Source of the DNA: a virus
Reading direction: 5' to 3' (one strand)
IMG/VR virus record: IMGVR_UViG_3300044568_005038
Span: 1-29,544 of that record
DNA length: 29,544 bases
Each line of letters starts with the position of its first letter. The first letter of the stretch is position 1. A program made the position numbers and the translations under genes. Under the pieces are notes generated by a model. The model was not told where the DNA came from. It did not search any database and saw only the letters and a list, made by a program, of their open reading frames with translations. Positions 1 through 6,061 of this stretch are shown in pieces.

Positions 1-36
1 CCATTACTGCCTCTCCCCTGAACTAACAGAGGACCT

Positions 37-127
37 GGAGAGGTGGCTGAGTGGCCGAAAGCGCCCGTTTGCTAAATGGGTATACCCCAAAAGGGTATCG
101 TGGGTTCGAATCCCATCCTCTCCGCCA
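37..127 (+). tRNA. tRNA-Ser(GCU)
   Basis: The 7-bp acceptor stem GGAGAGG/CCTCTCC closes the gene, followed by discriminator G and an encoded CCA at 125-127. The anticodon stem CCCGT/ATGGG encloses the seven-base loop TTGCTAA, with anticodon GCT at 71-73, reading serine AGC/AGU codons. A long variable arm (roughly 82-100) and the TTCGAAT T-loop confirm class II tRNA-Ser. It is the likely host gene at the prophage edge: an integrase gene begins about 200 bases downstream on the same strand, so the 3' half of this tRNA probably contains the attL core. Confidence 0.96.
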
Positions 128-149
128 TCTTCCGACGGTGAAAACCCGG

Positions 150-174
150 AAAACCACGCAAAAAACGTGGTTTT
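150..174 (+). terminator. Hairpin terminator after tRNA-Ser
   Basis: A perfect 9-bp stem AAAACCACG/CGTGGTTTT surrounds the loop CAAAAAA. The stem ends in TTTT, and its A-rich base also supplies a U-tract for the opposite strand, so it could terminate in both directions. It lies 23 bases after the tRNA CCA and fits as the tRNA terminator, or as an insulator between host tRNA and integrase transcription. A GTG inside its 3' arm opens a longer integrase reading frame, but that start is implausible. Confidence 0.7.
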
Positions 175-228
175 GCCGCATTCTTGCGTTCCACAAATTT
201 CCCAATTTCACACAAATCGGGAGTTAAA

Positions 229-249
229 TTGTCTACAGATTGACTACAG
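229..249 (+). repeat. Two phased direct repeats near attL
   Basis: TTGTCTACAG (229-238) and TTGACTACAG (240-249) differ at one base and are spaced 11 bases start to start, placing both on the same helix face. Repeats of this kind beside an integrase are typical of arm-type sites. The assignment is inference; only two copies are visible. Confidence 0.4.
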
Positions 250-334
250 CATTGCGGGGGGTGCGAGGCCCGTGGTTACGGCTGATTCGTCCGGTTCGCG
301 TCTGCGATCCCGCGGACAACGGAAACCACGAATC

Positions 335-1552
335 ATGAAGCTCAACCCTGTCGCCAAGTCTCGCTCCCTTGAAGGGGGCATCCTCGTCTACAACCGGGCG
401 TCTAACGACACCTGGGTCGTCATGTGGCGAACTTCCCTGGGTCGCCGCTACCGTAGTTTCAAGACCTTGGGCGAGGCCAACTACTTCGCTTCCGAGCTCC
501 AGCAGGAGCGCCGGAGCAACGGCGTCCAGCCAACCCCCAGTCTCCTGTCGCCCGACGAGGCCAGGGTCTGGTATGAGCTTCGCCGGCTGATTGGAGGCAC
601 CCCCCTAAGCGAGGTGGTCGAGGCGGTCCGGGAGCGGCAAGCCCGCGAGTCGGGGCGGCAGATCGAGGCCTTGGTCGAGGACTTCCTGCGTATGCGTAAG
701 GAAGAGGGCGTTAGGGGCTGGCTGCACACCAACCAGACCCTTTACCTCAAGCGATTCACCCAGTTCATCAACCCCCTCAAGCCGGCCAATGCCATTGAGG
801 CCGATGATGTCCGCAGGTGGGTGGGCGATCTCAAGGGAAAGGGTTTCAGCCTAAAGACCATCAAGCACCACCTGTCGGTAATCTCGATGTTCTTCAAGCG
901 GTCCCTCGCCGAGGGCTGGGTCCGTCGCAACCCTTGCCTGGCCGTTCAGCTGCCCAAGGACCAGCCAGCCGGCGAGGTCTCAGTCCTGAGCGCCAAGGAC
1001 ACCGCCAAGCTCTTCGAGGTGAACAAGGACAGTCGTGTGGCCGTCTACATGGCCCTAGAGGCCTTTGCCGGCCTGCGGTTCTCCAGTGCCTTCCGACTGT
1101 GCCGCTCTGACATAAACCTCGAGGAGAAGACCATCCTTCTCCCTGCGGCCAAGCATAAGACTGGCCGACGCTACCTGTTGGAGAATCTCCCAGAGAATAT
1201 CTGGGATTGGATTCGCCGCGCCGATAATCTCCAGGATCCGAATTGGAAGAAGCGGCCGTGGCACATGGGGCGAGTGATCTATGACCGTGAGAAGAACGAG
1301 GCGTTCAAGCGGGCCGGGATCGAGCGCAGCCCGAATATCCTGCGACATTCGTTCTGCTCCTATCACATCGCGTTGCAACAGGACGCCGCGAAGACCGCTC
1401 TACTCATGCAGCATTCGAACCAAGCGATGATCTATCGTCATTACCGAGGTGTGGCTTCGCAGGTCGACGCGGCGGTCTATTTTGGCATCCGGCCCGGAAA
1501 GTTGAAGAATGCGAAAAACGCCGTAAACCCCACTTTTCCTTCGGCGGCATGA
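335..1552 (+). CDS. int: Tyrosine-recombinase prophage integrase
   Basis: A 405-residue site-specific tyrosine recombinase that would integrate and excise the prophage at the adjacent tRNA-Ser. The N-terminal part looks like an arm-binding region. A core-binding SAM-like domain lies at about 105-210 (FINPLKPANAIEADDVRRW, then KTIKHHLSVISMFFKRSLAEGW). The catalytic domain shows Arg248 in AGLRFSSAFRL, Arg337-His338 in NILRHSF, His360 in MQHSN and the likely nucleophile Tyr370 in YRHYRG. The usual first His of the HxxR box is Asn334 here. The same frame is open back to a GTG at 167, but that lies inside the terminator hairpin, so I chose the ATG at 335 (MKLNPVAKS). The length is normal for phage integrases. 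Confidence 0.93.
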   Translation: MKLNPVAKSRSLEGGILVYNRASNDTWVVMWRTSLGRRYRSFKTLGEANYFASELQQERRSNGVQPTPSLLSPDEARVWYELRRLIGGTPLSEVVEAVRERQARESGRQIEALVEDFLRMRKEEGVRGWLHTNQTLYLKRFTQFINPLKPANAIEADDVRRWVGDLKGKGFSLKTIKHHLSVISMFFKRSLAEGWVRRNPCLAVQLPKDQPAGEVSVLSAKDTAKLFEVNKDSRVAVYMALEAFAGLRFSSAFRLCRSDINLEEKTILLPAAKHKTGRRYLLENLPENIWDWIRRADNLQDPNWKKRPWHMGRVIYDREKNEAFKRAGIERSPNILRHSFCSYHIALQQDAAKTALLMQHSNQAMIYRHYRGVASQVDAAVYFGIRPGKLKNAKNAVNPTFPSAA

Positions 1553-1594
1553 GTTAAGGTGTAATCCTGGCGAACAAAGATAAAATTGGGAAAG

Positions 1595-1615
1595 AGTCCG
1601 TGTTTTACACGGGCT
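1595..1615 (+). promoter_or_regulatory. Hairpin in leader of the early small-gene operon
   Basis: AGTCCGTGT/ACACGGGCT form a 9-bp stem (one G-T pair) around the loop TTT, in the 99-base gap between the integrase stop and the next gene. No T-run follows, so it is more likely an operator or RNA leader element than a terminator. Function is inferred only from position. Confidence 0.35.
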
Positions 1616-1651
1616 GAGTTGGGTAAACCATTACGGGTGAATCCTCGCAAC

Positions 1652-1906
1652 ATGCCCGACCCCAAGCATACCAGCGACAAGCCACAACCCCAACGGCGCG
1701 GCTGTAGTCCTAGCACCTGGACTAAGAAGTTCGCCGAAGGCCGAGACATCAGTTTTCGCTTGAGCCCGCGCTATGCGCGGATGCTTGCGGAAATCTCACA
1801 CAAGGTGGGCGCAACGCCCAATGACGTTGTCAGAGACATGGTAGTCCTGAGCTTGGAGGTCAGGCTACGTAGGAATAGGGAGGAGGCCAAAGATGGGTCC
1901 AACTGA
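1652..1906 (+). CDS. Small basic protein, possible ribbon-helix-helix regulator
   Basis: An 84-residue basic protein. The N-terminal ~30 residues are polar and probably disordered. The rest (ISFRLSPRYARMLAEISHKVG, then a DVVRDMVVLSLEVRLRR helix) has the strand-helix-helix look of CopG/Arc-type DNA-binding proteins: a short beta strand, then two amphipathic helices. I picked the ATG at 1652 because the only earlier in-frame start is a TTG just before the hairpin at 1595-1615. Its end overlaps the next gene by 14 bases, implying co-translation in an early operon. A regulator of lysogeny or excision is possible, but the family is not firmly recognised. Confidence 0.6.
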   Translation: MPDPKHTSDKPQPQRRGCSPSTWTKKFAEGRDISFRLSPRYARMLAEISHKVGATPNDVVRDMVVLSLEVRLRRNREEAKDGSN

Positions 1907-2366
1907 TGACCGTGAAGACCTTGTCAGCCAACTTGAGCTCGCACTTCCGCCAATCGCGGTCGAAGCCGTTGTCATTGAGCGGATGTCGGCCGTGGTCGCG
2001 GAGAATAGCTCCAATGTCGCCTTATGCGGTAACACCATCCTCATGCTTCAAAAGCAGGTCGAATCGATGACGACAAAACTCGAAGCATTGCTAGATGCCT
2101 ATCGTCGGCAGTCCGGGCCAAGGGAGGTGGCTGCTCTGGATTCAGCTCTCATTGAAGACCAATCCGAGCCTCCCGGCCATGCCGGCTATACGGTCAAGGA
2201 GTTCTCAACACTCACCAAGCGCAGTAAGTCCTACGTCTATCGGCTGCTCATGGAAAAGCAGGTCATCAAGAACATGGCTGGCCTCATTACCCACGAGTCG
2301 CTGCTGAAGATGCGCATGGTGCAGGCTGGCAAGAGCCGCCGCCCACGCCGGCCTAAGTGGTCCTGA
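1893..2366 (+). CDS. Helix-turn-helix protein, excisionase/AlpA-like C-terminus
   Basis: A 157-residue protein. Residues ~1-75 are helical and possibly coiled-coil (SNVALCGNTILMLQKQVESM). Residues ~98-142 (GYTVKEFSTLTKRSKSYVYRLL, then VIKNMAGLITHESLLKM) match the pattern of MerR/excisionase-type winged helix-turn-helix domains, with recognition-helix wording and a hydrophobic wing. The C-terminus is basic (KSRRPRRPKW). The ATG at 1893 follows GGAGG at a good spacing and lies inside the end of the preceding gene. Near an integrase, such a protein is a natural candidate for the excisionase or a directionality/transcription factor. The domain call is moderate; the biological role is inference. 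Confidence 0.65.
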   Translation: MGPTDDREDLVSQLELALPPIAVEAVVIERMSAVVAENSSNVALCGNTILMLQKQVESMTTKLEALLDAYRRQSGPREVAALDSALIEDQSEPPGHAGYTVKEFSTLTKRSKSYVYRLLMEKQVIKNMAGLITHESLLKMRMVQAGKSRRPRRPKWS

Positions 2367-2384
2367 AATTTCACCCTATAAATT

Positions 2385-2663
2385 ATGAGTAATATTCACA
2401 CCGAGCCTGCGGAGCGCGCTGGCCCAGAGTCTAGGCAAATCCAGGCTATGGTTGCTGCCATTAGTACTGATCTTGCGGTCGTCCATGACGCCGAAGCTGG
2501 TATGCGCCGAGCCCTTGATTGCCTACGTGCTGGTCTTGATGACCGGTTCTTGGCAGAAATTCAGGACGTCACCCAGGCCTACGTTGACTCAGAGCGCGGT
2601 CGGCTCTTCGCGCTTCGCAATAGCATCGTCGTTCTTGAGCAGGCCGCGAGGAACTGTAGCTGA
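2385..2663 (+). CDS. Small acidic helical hypothetical protein
   Basis: A 92-residue, mostly helical protein with no recognised domain. Long runs of alternating hydrophobic and charged residues (VHDAEAGMRRALDCLRAGLDD, then DSERGRLFALRNSIVVLEQA) suggest a helical hairpin or coiled coil. The ATG at 2385 has no clear Shine-Dalgarno; the leader is AT-rich (CCTATAAATT). The stop codon shares one base with the start of the next gene (TGATG), so the two are almost certainly translationally coupled. No function is assigned. Confidence 0.6.
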   Translation: MSNIHTEPAERAGPESRQIQAMVAAISTDLAVVHDAEAGMRRALDCLRAGLDDRFLAEIQDVTQAYVDSERGRLFALRNSIVVLEQAARNCS

Positions 2664-2932
2664 TGCCGGAACCGCGAGAGAAGCCCATCGTACTCCCTGA
2701 CGGGGAGACTGTCTGGCTTCGCGCCCTACCGCTCGTCCCCGAGGACTCCATGCGTAACCTAAAGCTTTGCCGTCTTTCCATTTACCTCCCTGAGCCATGT
2801 CTCAAGCGGGCGATGGATCTGGCTGCTTTGTCCGGGATTCACACCAAGTCTGGCGCCATCACGCACGTCCTGCGGCAATGCCTAGTCAAGAAGGAGGAGC
2901 CTCGTGACCCTAGGTCCGGAAGAGCGGCATAA
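2663..2932 (+). CDS. Small hypothetical protein, possible RHH fold
   Basis: An 89-residue protein. Residues ~33-75 (KLCRLSIYLPEPCLKRAMDLAALSG, then KSGAITHVLRQCL) read as a short strand followed by two helices, loosely like a ribbon-helix-helix DNA-binding domain. The start overlaps the previous stop by one base, and its end overlaps the next gene by 29 bases. The polar C-terminal tail is rich in Glu, Arg and Lys. It belongs to the same compact early operon; family membership is not certain. Confidence 0.55.
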   Translation: MPEPREKPIVLPDGETVWLRALPLVPEDSMRNLKLCRLSIYLPEPCLKRAMDLAALSGIHTKSGAITHVLRQCLVKKEEPRDPRSGRAA

Positions 2933-3119
2933 GGCTAAGCAGATCATGAAGGCTCAGTACGTTACCTACAAGGAGGCCTTGTCGATCATGTCCCGCTCCG
3001 CCGCAGTGAAGCGCGCTCAGCATATTGTCCGCCGGGCCCTAGCCAGGGAGCGCACTAAACCCCTTTCCGAGCGACGGCTAGAGCCGCCGCCCAACAACGT
3101 CTGGTACAACCGCGACTAG
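2904..3119 (+). CDS. Small basic hypothetical protein
   Basis: A 71-residue, strongly basic helical protein with no recognised domain. It starts at a GTG preceded by AGGAGG at good spacing (the SD is in the end of the preceding gene), which decides the start. Residues 8-50 are alpha-helical with many Lys/Arg and could contact nucleic acid. The C-terminus (LEPPPNNVWYNRD) is probably unstructured. It is the last gene of the early small-gene string before a 164-base gap. Confidence 0.55.
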   Translation: MTLGPEERHKAKQIMKAQYVTYKEALSIMSRSAAVKRAQHIVRRALARERTKPLSERRLEPPPNNVWYNRD

Positions 3120-3141
3120 GCCATTGAGGCCCGGCGCCACC

Positions 3142-3291
3142 ATGAAACCACCATCCCGCACAAGCATGATCACGAGAGCCCTTAAATGGGCCGTCGGAGG
3201 GGCAGGGCCGTCTTTCCCCTGTCCTCCCTCCGTGTGGTCGGACCATCGTAGTCCCTTGGGTGAAAACGAGGAAGGCGAAAGCAATGGCTAG
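3142..3291 (+). CDS. Possible 49-residue leader ORF before the replication genes
   Basis: An ATG at 3142 opens a 49-residue frame (MKPPSRTSMITRALKWAVGG...), ending at TAG 3291 and overlapping the next gene's ATG (3284) by 8 bases. The overlap fits coupling, but there is no strong Shine-Dalgarno, no recognised domain and a hairpin inside it. It could equally be untranslated leader. Confidence 0.2.
   Translation: MKPPSRTSMITRALKWAVGGAGPSFPCPPSVWSDHRSPLGENEEGESNG
3196..3227 (+). promoter_or_regulatory. Hairpin in leader of replication operon
   Basis: GGAGG and CAGGG (3196-3200, 3203-3207) can pair with CCCTG and CCTCC (3217-3221, 3223-3227), giving a 5+5 bp stem with a small internal loop. It lies about 57 bases before the initiator start. 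No T-run follows at a useful distance. It may be a leader or regulatory structure; the inference rests on position and pairing only. Confidence 0.3.
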
Positions 3292-4027
3292 GCGCAGGGG
3301 GCTCTCAATCAGGCCAGGGGAGTGGCTAAGCGACCAGAGGTTGGACCAGCTCAGGCCTGCCGAGCTAGGCGTGCTCATGCGCCTAGCAATCCTTGTCGTG
3401 GAAAACCACGACCGGGGAGCAATCAGGTCAGAGTCAGGTAAGCCGGTCGGCTTTACGCAGCTGGCCAAGATGATCCACCCATCGGATCCAGCGGCGAGAC
3501 GTTCGCTCTCTTCGCTCGTCCGGCTCGGGCTGGTGAGCAAGGAGGAGGACGGGGCCTTTAAGGTCGCGTTCCTTGAGAGGGATAAATCGGGCGGAGGGAT
3601 TCTTGTACCTAGCAAGGTACAAAAAAATCCCCCCCTTTCCCCTATAACCCCTATCCCCCCAGAAAAAAAGAGGAGGGAGAAAGGGGGGAGGGGTGCACCG
3701 GATGGTTGGGACGAGATGCTGACCGAAAAGCTCAAGGCAGGCAAAGGCATCGCCGACGCCTGGAAGTCATGGGTATCGCACGTCGCCGGCATGATGCGGC
3801 TGACGAAAGAAAAGCTCAGGGAGGACTTGCGGAGGATGGCCGAGATCCACGACGAGGCCGGCGACGAAGTGCTCGTCTCCGCCATGTCTTGGGCGGTGTC
3901 CTGCGGCTACCGCACGATTACGCGAGAACCCCAGCAAAAGGTCCGAAATCCTACCAAAACACCCCAACAATCCGAGCCGTCCGAGGCCGACGGCTTCAGT
4001 CCGCGGCATCGGCCGAATGTCCTATGA
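3284..4027 (+). CDS. Phage replication initiator / replisome-organiser-like protein
   Basis: A 247-residue protein with two apparent domains. Residues ~1-95 look like a winged helix (LRPAELGVLMRLAILVVENHDRG, then FTQLAKMIHPSDPAARRSLSSL and a beta wing), as in phage replisome organisers. A basic, Pro/Gly-rich linker spans ~107-140 (PPLSPITPIPPEKKRRE). The C-terminal helical domain (DEMLTEKLKAGKGIADAWKSW onward) could recruit the helicase loader. The ATG at 3284 follows GAGGAAGG at suitable spacing; a GTG at 3260 is less likely. The stop overlaps the start of the DnaC-like gene by 4 bases (ATGA), mirroring lambda O-P and DnaD/DnaC pairs. The linker DNA carries an unusual repeat block (3603-3694). 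The role is inferred from architecture and partner. Confidence 0.65.
   Translation: MARRRGLSIRPGEWLSDQRLDQLRPAELGVLMRLAILVVENHDRGAIRSESGKPVGFTQLAKMIHPSDPAARRSLSSLVRLGLVSKEEDGAFKVAFLERDKSGGGILVPSKVQKNPPLSPITPIPPEKKRREKGGRGAPDGWDEMLTEKLKAGKGIADAWKSWVSHVAGMMRLTKEKLREDLRRMAEIHDEAGDEVLVSAMSWAVSCGYRTITREPQQKVRNPTKTPQQSEPSEADGFSPRHRPNVL
3603..3694. other. Candidate replication origin: inverted repeat plus homopolymer tracts
   Basis: A perfect 8-bp inverted repeat TTGTACCT-AGCA-AGGTACAA (3603-3622) runs into A7 (3621-3627), C7 (3629-3635) and C4/C4/C6 tracts separated by TATAA and TAT. It then switches abruptly to a purine strand with A7 (3663-3669), G6 (3683-3688) and G4. The pyrimidine and purine arms can partly fold on each other. 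This sits in the linker codons of the replication initiator gene, where lambda-type phages carry their origin. Origin function is inferred from composition, symmetry and gene context. Confidence 0.45.
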
Positions 4028-4698
4028 CTTCACCTGCTGTCCGTCGATCGCCGGAGTGCCGATGCGGTCCCGATAATACGCCCTGCGGGCATTGCCGCTG
4101 GCTGGCCGAAGCCCGCGAGGATCACCGCTTGAAAACGCGCAAGGCCCTCGAGGCACAGATTCCTCCGCTATTCCTTCCCGTCACAAAGCCCGAGCGTCTT
4201 CCCGACCGCGAAGCCTGGGCCAAGGCCATCGCCTTGCCTGGCAAGGCCGGCCGCTGGCTCTGGCTAAGCGGTCCTAGTGGTTCGGGGAAGACTCGCACTG
4301 CCTTCGACGTCCTGCGGGCCTGGAGCGAGGAGCTGCAGGCCCCTGGCGCTTACATCACAGCCCACGAGCTGATGCTCCGCGCAGTCGAGGCCGCCTATGC
4401 CAGCAAGGAGTACGCCTTTGTCTCCGAGTGGTCCCGCGTGCCTGTACTCTTTATCGACGACCTAGGGAACAATCGCCTCACGCCGTCCATGGAGTCGGCG
4501 CTCTTCGGTGTCCTGAACAACCGATTCGCGCATGTCCGCCCGACCGTTTTTACGACCCAGTTCCTATTCAAGGACCTCCGCAAGCGCTTCGACAACGAGA
4601 AGCTCGCCGAGGCCCTTGAGCGCCGGATCGCCGAGCACGCCGACGTAGTGTTCTTCAGGCGTTCTCAATTGTTCCCTGATGCGAAACCAAAACAATAA
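4024..4698 (+). CDS. DnaC/IstB-type AAA+ helicase loader
   Basis: A 224-residue ATPase that would load the host replicative helicase at the phage origin. Walker A is GPSGSGKT at 83-90, Walker B is VLFIDDLG at 141-148, and a TTQF strand with downstream RRIAE fits sensor and arginine positions of DnaC/IstB proteins. The N-terminus carries CRC-x6-CGHC (Cys12, 14, 21, 24), a likely zinc-binding site as in several DnaC-like loaders. The same frame is open far upstream, but the ATG at 4024 overlaps the initiator stop as ATGA, and no sensible protein precedes it. It is the second gene of the replication operon. The AAA+ family call is firm; the helicase partner is inferred. Confidence 0.88.
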   Translation: MTSPAVRRSPECRCGPDNTPCGHCRWLAEAREDHRLKTRKALEAQIPPLFLPVTKPERLPDREAWAKAIALPGKAGRWLWLSGPSGSGKTRTAFDVLRAWSEELQAPGAYITAHELMLRAVEAAYASKEYAFVSEWSRVPVLFIDDLGNNRLTPSMESALFGVLNNRFAHVRPTVFTTQFLFKDLRKRFDNEKLAEALERRIAEHADVVFFRRSQLFPDAKPKQ

Positions 4699-5539
4699 AA
4701 CCAACTCGGCCGGTCCTGATGAACAGTCCAAGCGTAAGGGGCCTGGTCTGCCCGATAATTCCTGGGTCATGGCTGCGTTCAACTTGGGCGCCTTTCCTCC
4801 TCTGGAGGTCGACCTGGACAACGCCGCCGCCGTAGAATCCTTCCGAAGGAAGGTCGCAGCCGAGCAGTCCAAGGTGCTCAAGTTTTGGGTAGAGGGTCCG
4901 CATTTGCCCCTGGACCGTAGGAGCCGCTACTTGACCGATAGGTCTAAGATGTTCGGATGCCTGGTGACGCGCGCAATCTACATTCTGGAGATGATGCATG
5001 CCGTGGAAAGCGCCTTCGGGTTCGGGGTCGCGGCCGGCATGCTCAGGAGGGCCTCCTTGTTTCTCTGGAGGCGACTTGGAAACAAGAACCTGGCCGCCTA
5101 TTACTCGTTGGCCTTGGCCGAGTTTGGCGCCGAAAGCGGCAAGGCGCAATTCGTCGTCGACATGTGTAAGGTAGGGCTGGCAAACCCCAGTGCAGATCAG
5201 CAGGTTCATTGTCTGCCTGAGTTGCGGCGTCTGTATGCCCAGGTGCTCTTGGATTCACGGCAGCTCAGCAAGGCCCGTAAGCAGATCCAATTGGCTGAGG
5301 ATTCCGCTGCCGGACATCCTTACTATATGCCGGCGCTTTGGAATCGTATCTACGGCTGCAAGGCGGCCATCCTGGGGCGCCTAGGAGACGGGGAGGGGGC
5401 AGCGGAAACCAAAGGCAGGGTGGGACTCAATCATCGCCTCTATTCTGACGCCGACAACTCCGATAGCGGGGCGGCTGGTTGGCTCCGCTGGTTCAGCACG
5501 AGGCCGCCGATGGTACGTCCAGGCAGGCCCGCAGGCTAG
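4679..5539 (+). CDS. Helical, TPR-like hypothetical protein in replication operon
   Basis: A 286-residue protein not matched to a known family. The first ~35 residues are polar. Residues ~90-240 are a series of amphipathic helices (LVTRAIYILEMMHAVESAFG, then AAYYSLALAEFGAESGKAQF, then LRRLYAQVLLDSRQLSKARKQ and YMPALWNRIYGCKAAILGRLGD) resembling degenerate tetratricopeptide repeats, which usually mediate protein contacts. The ATG at 4679 lies 20 bases inside the end of the helicase-loader gene, so it is part of that operon. A partner role in replication or take-over is possible. It is the last plus-strand gene before the AT-richer island. Confidence 0.6.
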   Translation: MRNQNNKTNSAGPDEQSKRKGPGLPDNSWVMAAFNLGAFPPLEVDLDNAAAVESFRRKVAAEQSKVLKFWVEGPHLPLDRRSRYLTDRSKMFGCLVTRAIYILEMMHAVESAFGFGVAAGMLRRASLFLWRRLGNKNLAAYYSLALAEFGAESGKAQFVVDMCKVGLANPSADQQVHCLPELRRLYAQVLLDSRQLSKARKQIQLAEDSAAGHPYYMPALWNRIYGCKAAILGRLGDGEGAAETKGRVGLNHRLYSDADNSDSGAAGWLRWFSTRPPMVRPGRPAG

Positions 5540-5718
5540 GCAGCAAAGTCAGGCCTAAAGTAGGACCGCAGTGACCTTCACGCTCCGCTTCTTTATGAAA
5601 ATCTACTTAATGTGCTCCTTAATCCGCAACTCATGGACATGGTCGCCTTAAAGACGCGCTTTCTGTGCCTTACCCCGTCCTTCTGCGTAACGGCGCCCAG
5701 GCCAGGTAGACAATCTTC

Positions 5719-6033
5719 TTATGGCCTCTCGATGTCCGAAACGCTTACCTTACGGTATGCCAGCCAGATTGCCGCAATCGTGAGCAGGTTAATGACCGAC
5801 CAAGTGTCCTTGTTGAATGGGACCCTGATTATCGGATTATAAAGCACTACGATGGCCCAGCCGACCAGCGCCAGTGTCTCGGCCCCGGCCTCTTTGAGTC
5901 TTAGGGCCATCACCCAGAAAGTGGCGCACACAGCTATCTTTAGTAGGATATAATATCCGTAAGGCATGCTCCCAAGTGCCAATAGGAGCATGAAGGTCGA
6001 CGTCACTGATAAGACCTTCAAGGCGTCTTTCAT
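5719..6033 (-). CDS. Small membrane protein, DUF6804-like
   Basis: A 104-residue protein with three likely membrane segments: residues ~8-40 (LSVTSTFMLLLALGSMPYGYYILLKIAVC), ~35-65 and ~78-94 (VINLLTIAAIWLAYRKV). The PYGYY motif near the first segment and the LYNPIIRVPF motif before the last one are, as far as I recall, the hallmarks of the DUF6804 family of small membrane proteins of unknown function. It is transcribed on the minus strand, 28 bases downstream of another membrane-protein gene, so the two probably form a small operon opposed to the phage genes: a moron-like cassette. DNA is more AT-rich than the flanking phage modules. Confidence 0.7.
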   Translation of the reverse strand: MKDALKVLSVTSTFMLLLALGSMPYGYYILLKIAVCATFWVMALRLKEAGAETLALVGWAIVVLYNPIIRVPFNKDTWSVINLLTIAAIWLAYRKVSVSDIERP

Positions 6034-6061
6034 CTTAATTTTAAATGGTTAATCGGTCGTA

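Larger units (their letters stand above)
128..334. other. Presumed attL flank / integrase leader region
   Basis: This stretch between the tRNA and the integrase holds the terminator hairpin (150-174) and an AT-rich block (about 190-250). Two direct copies of TTG(T/A)CTACAG at 229-238 and 240-249, 11 bases apart, could be integrase arm-type or excisionase sites. The crossover core itself cannot be delimited without the other attachment site, which is outside the window. I infer an attL here from the tRNA-integrase adjacency, a common arrangement for tyrosine-recombinase prophages. Confidence 0.45.

Noticed and set aside
167-334. N-terminal extension of the integrase to a GTG at 167
   Set aside because: The GTG lies in the 3' arm of a terminator hairpin, and the extra residues look like non-coding translation. 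The ATG at 335 gives a normal integrase start.
199-1591. TCCCAATTT near 199 and AAATTGGGA near 1583 as an inverted pair flanking the integrase
   Set aside because: A 9-mer match over 1.4 kb in AT-rich segments can easily arise by chance; no further copies were seen.
3055-3885. 276-residue minus-strand frame over the replication initiator
   Set aside because: It is Ser/Arg/Pro-rich with no domain and lies opposite a well-supported gene; typical antisense shadow in GC-rich DNA.
3706-4023. Upstream extension of the DnaC-like frame
   Set aside because: The residues before 4024 are Arg/Gly-rich and overlap the initiator gene in another frame. The ATGA overlap at 4024 is a better start.
5612-5842. 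Plus-strand 76-residue frame
   Set aside because: It overlaps the well-supported minus-strand membrane-protein gene and shows no domain or Shine-Dalgarno.
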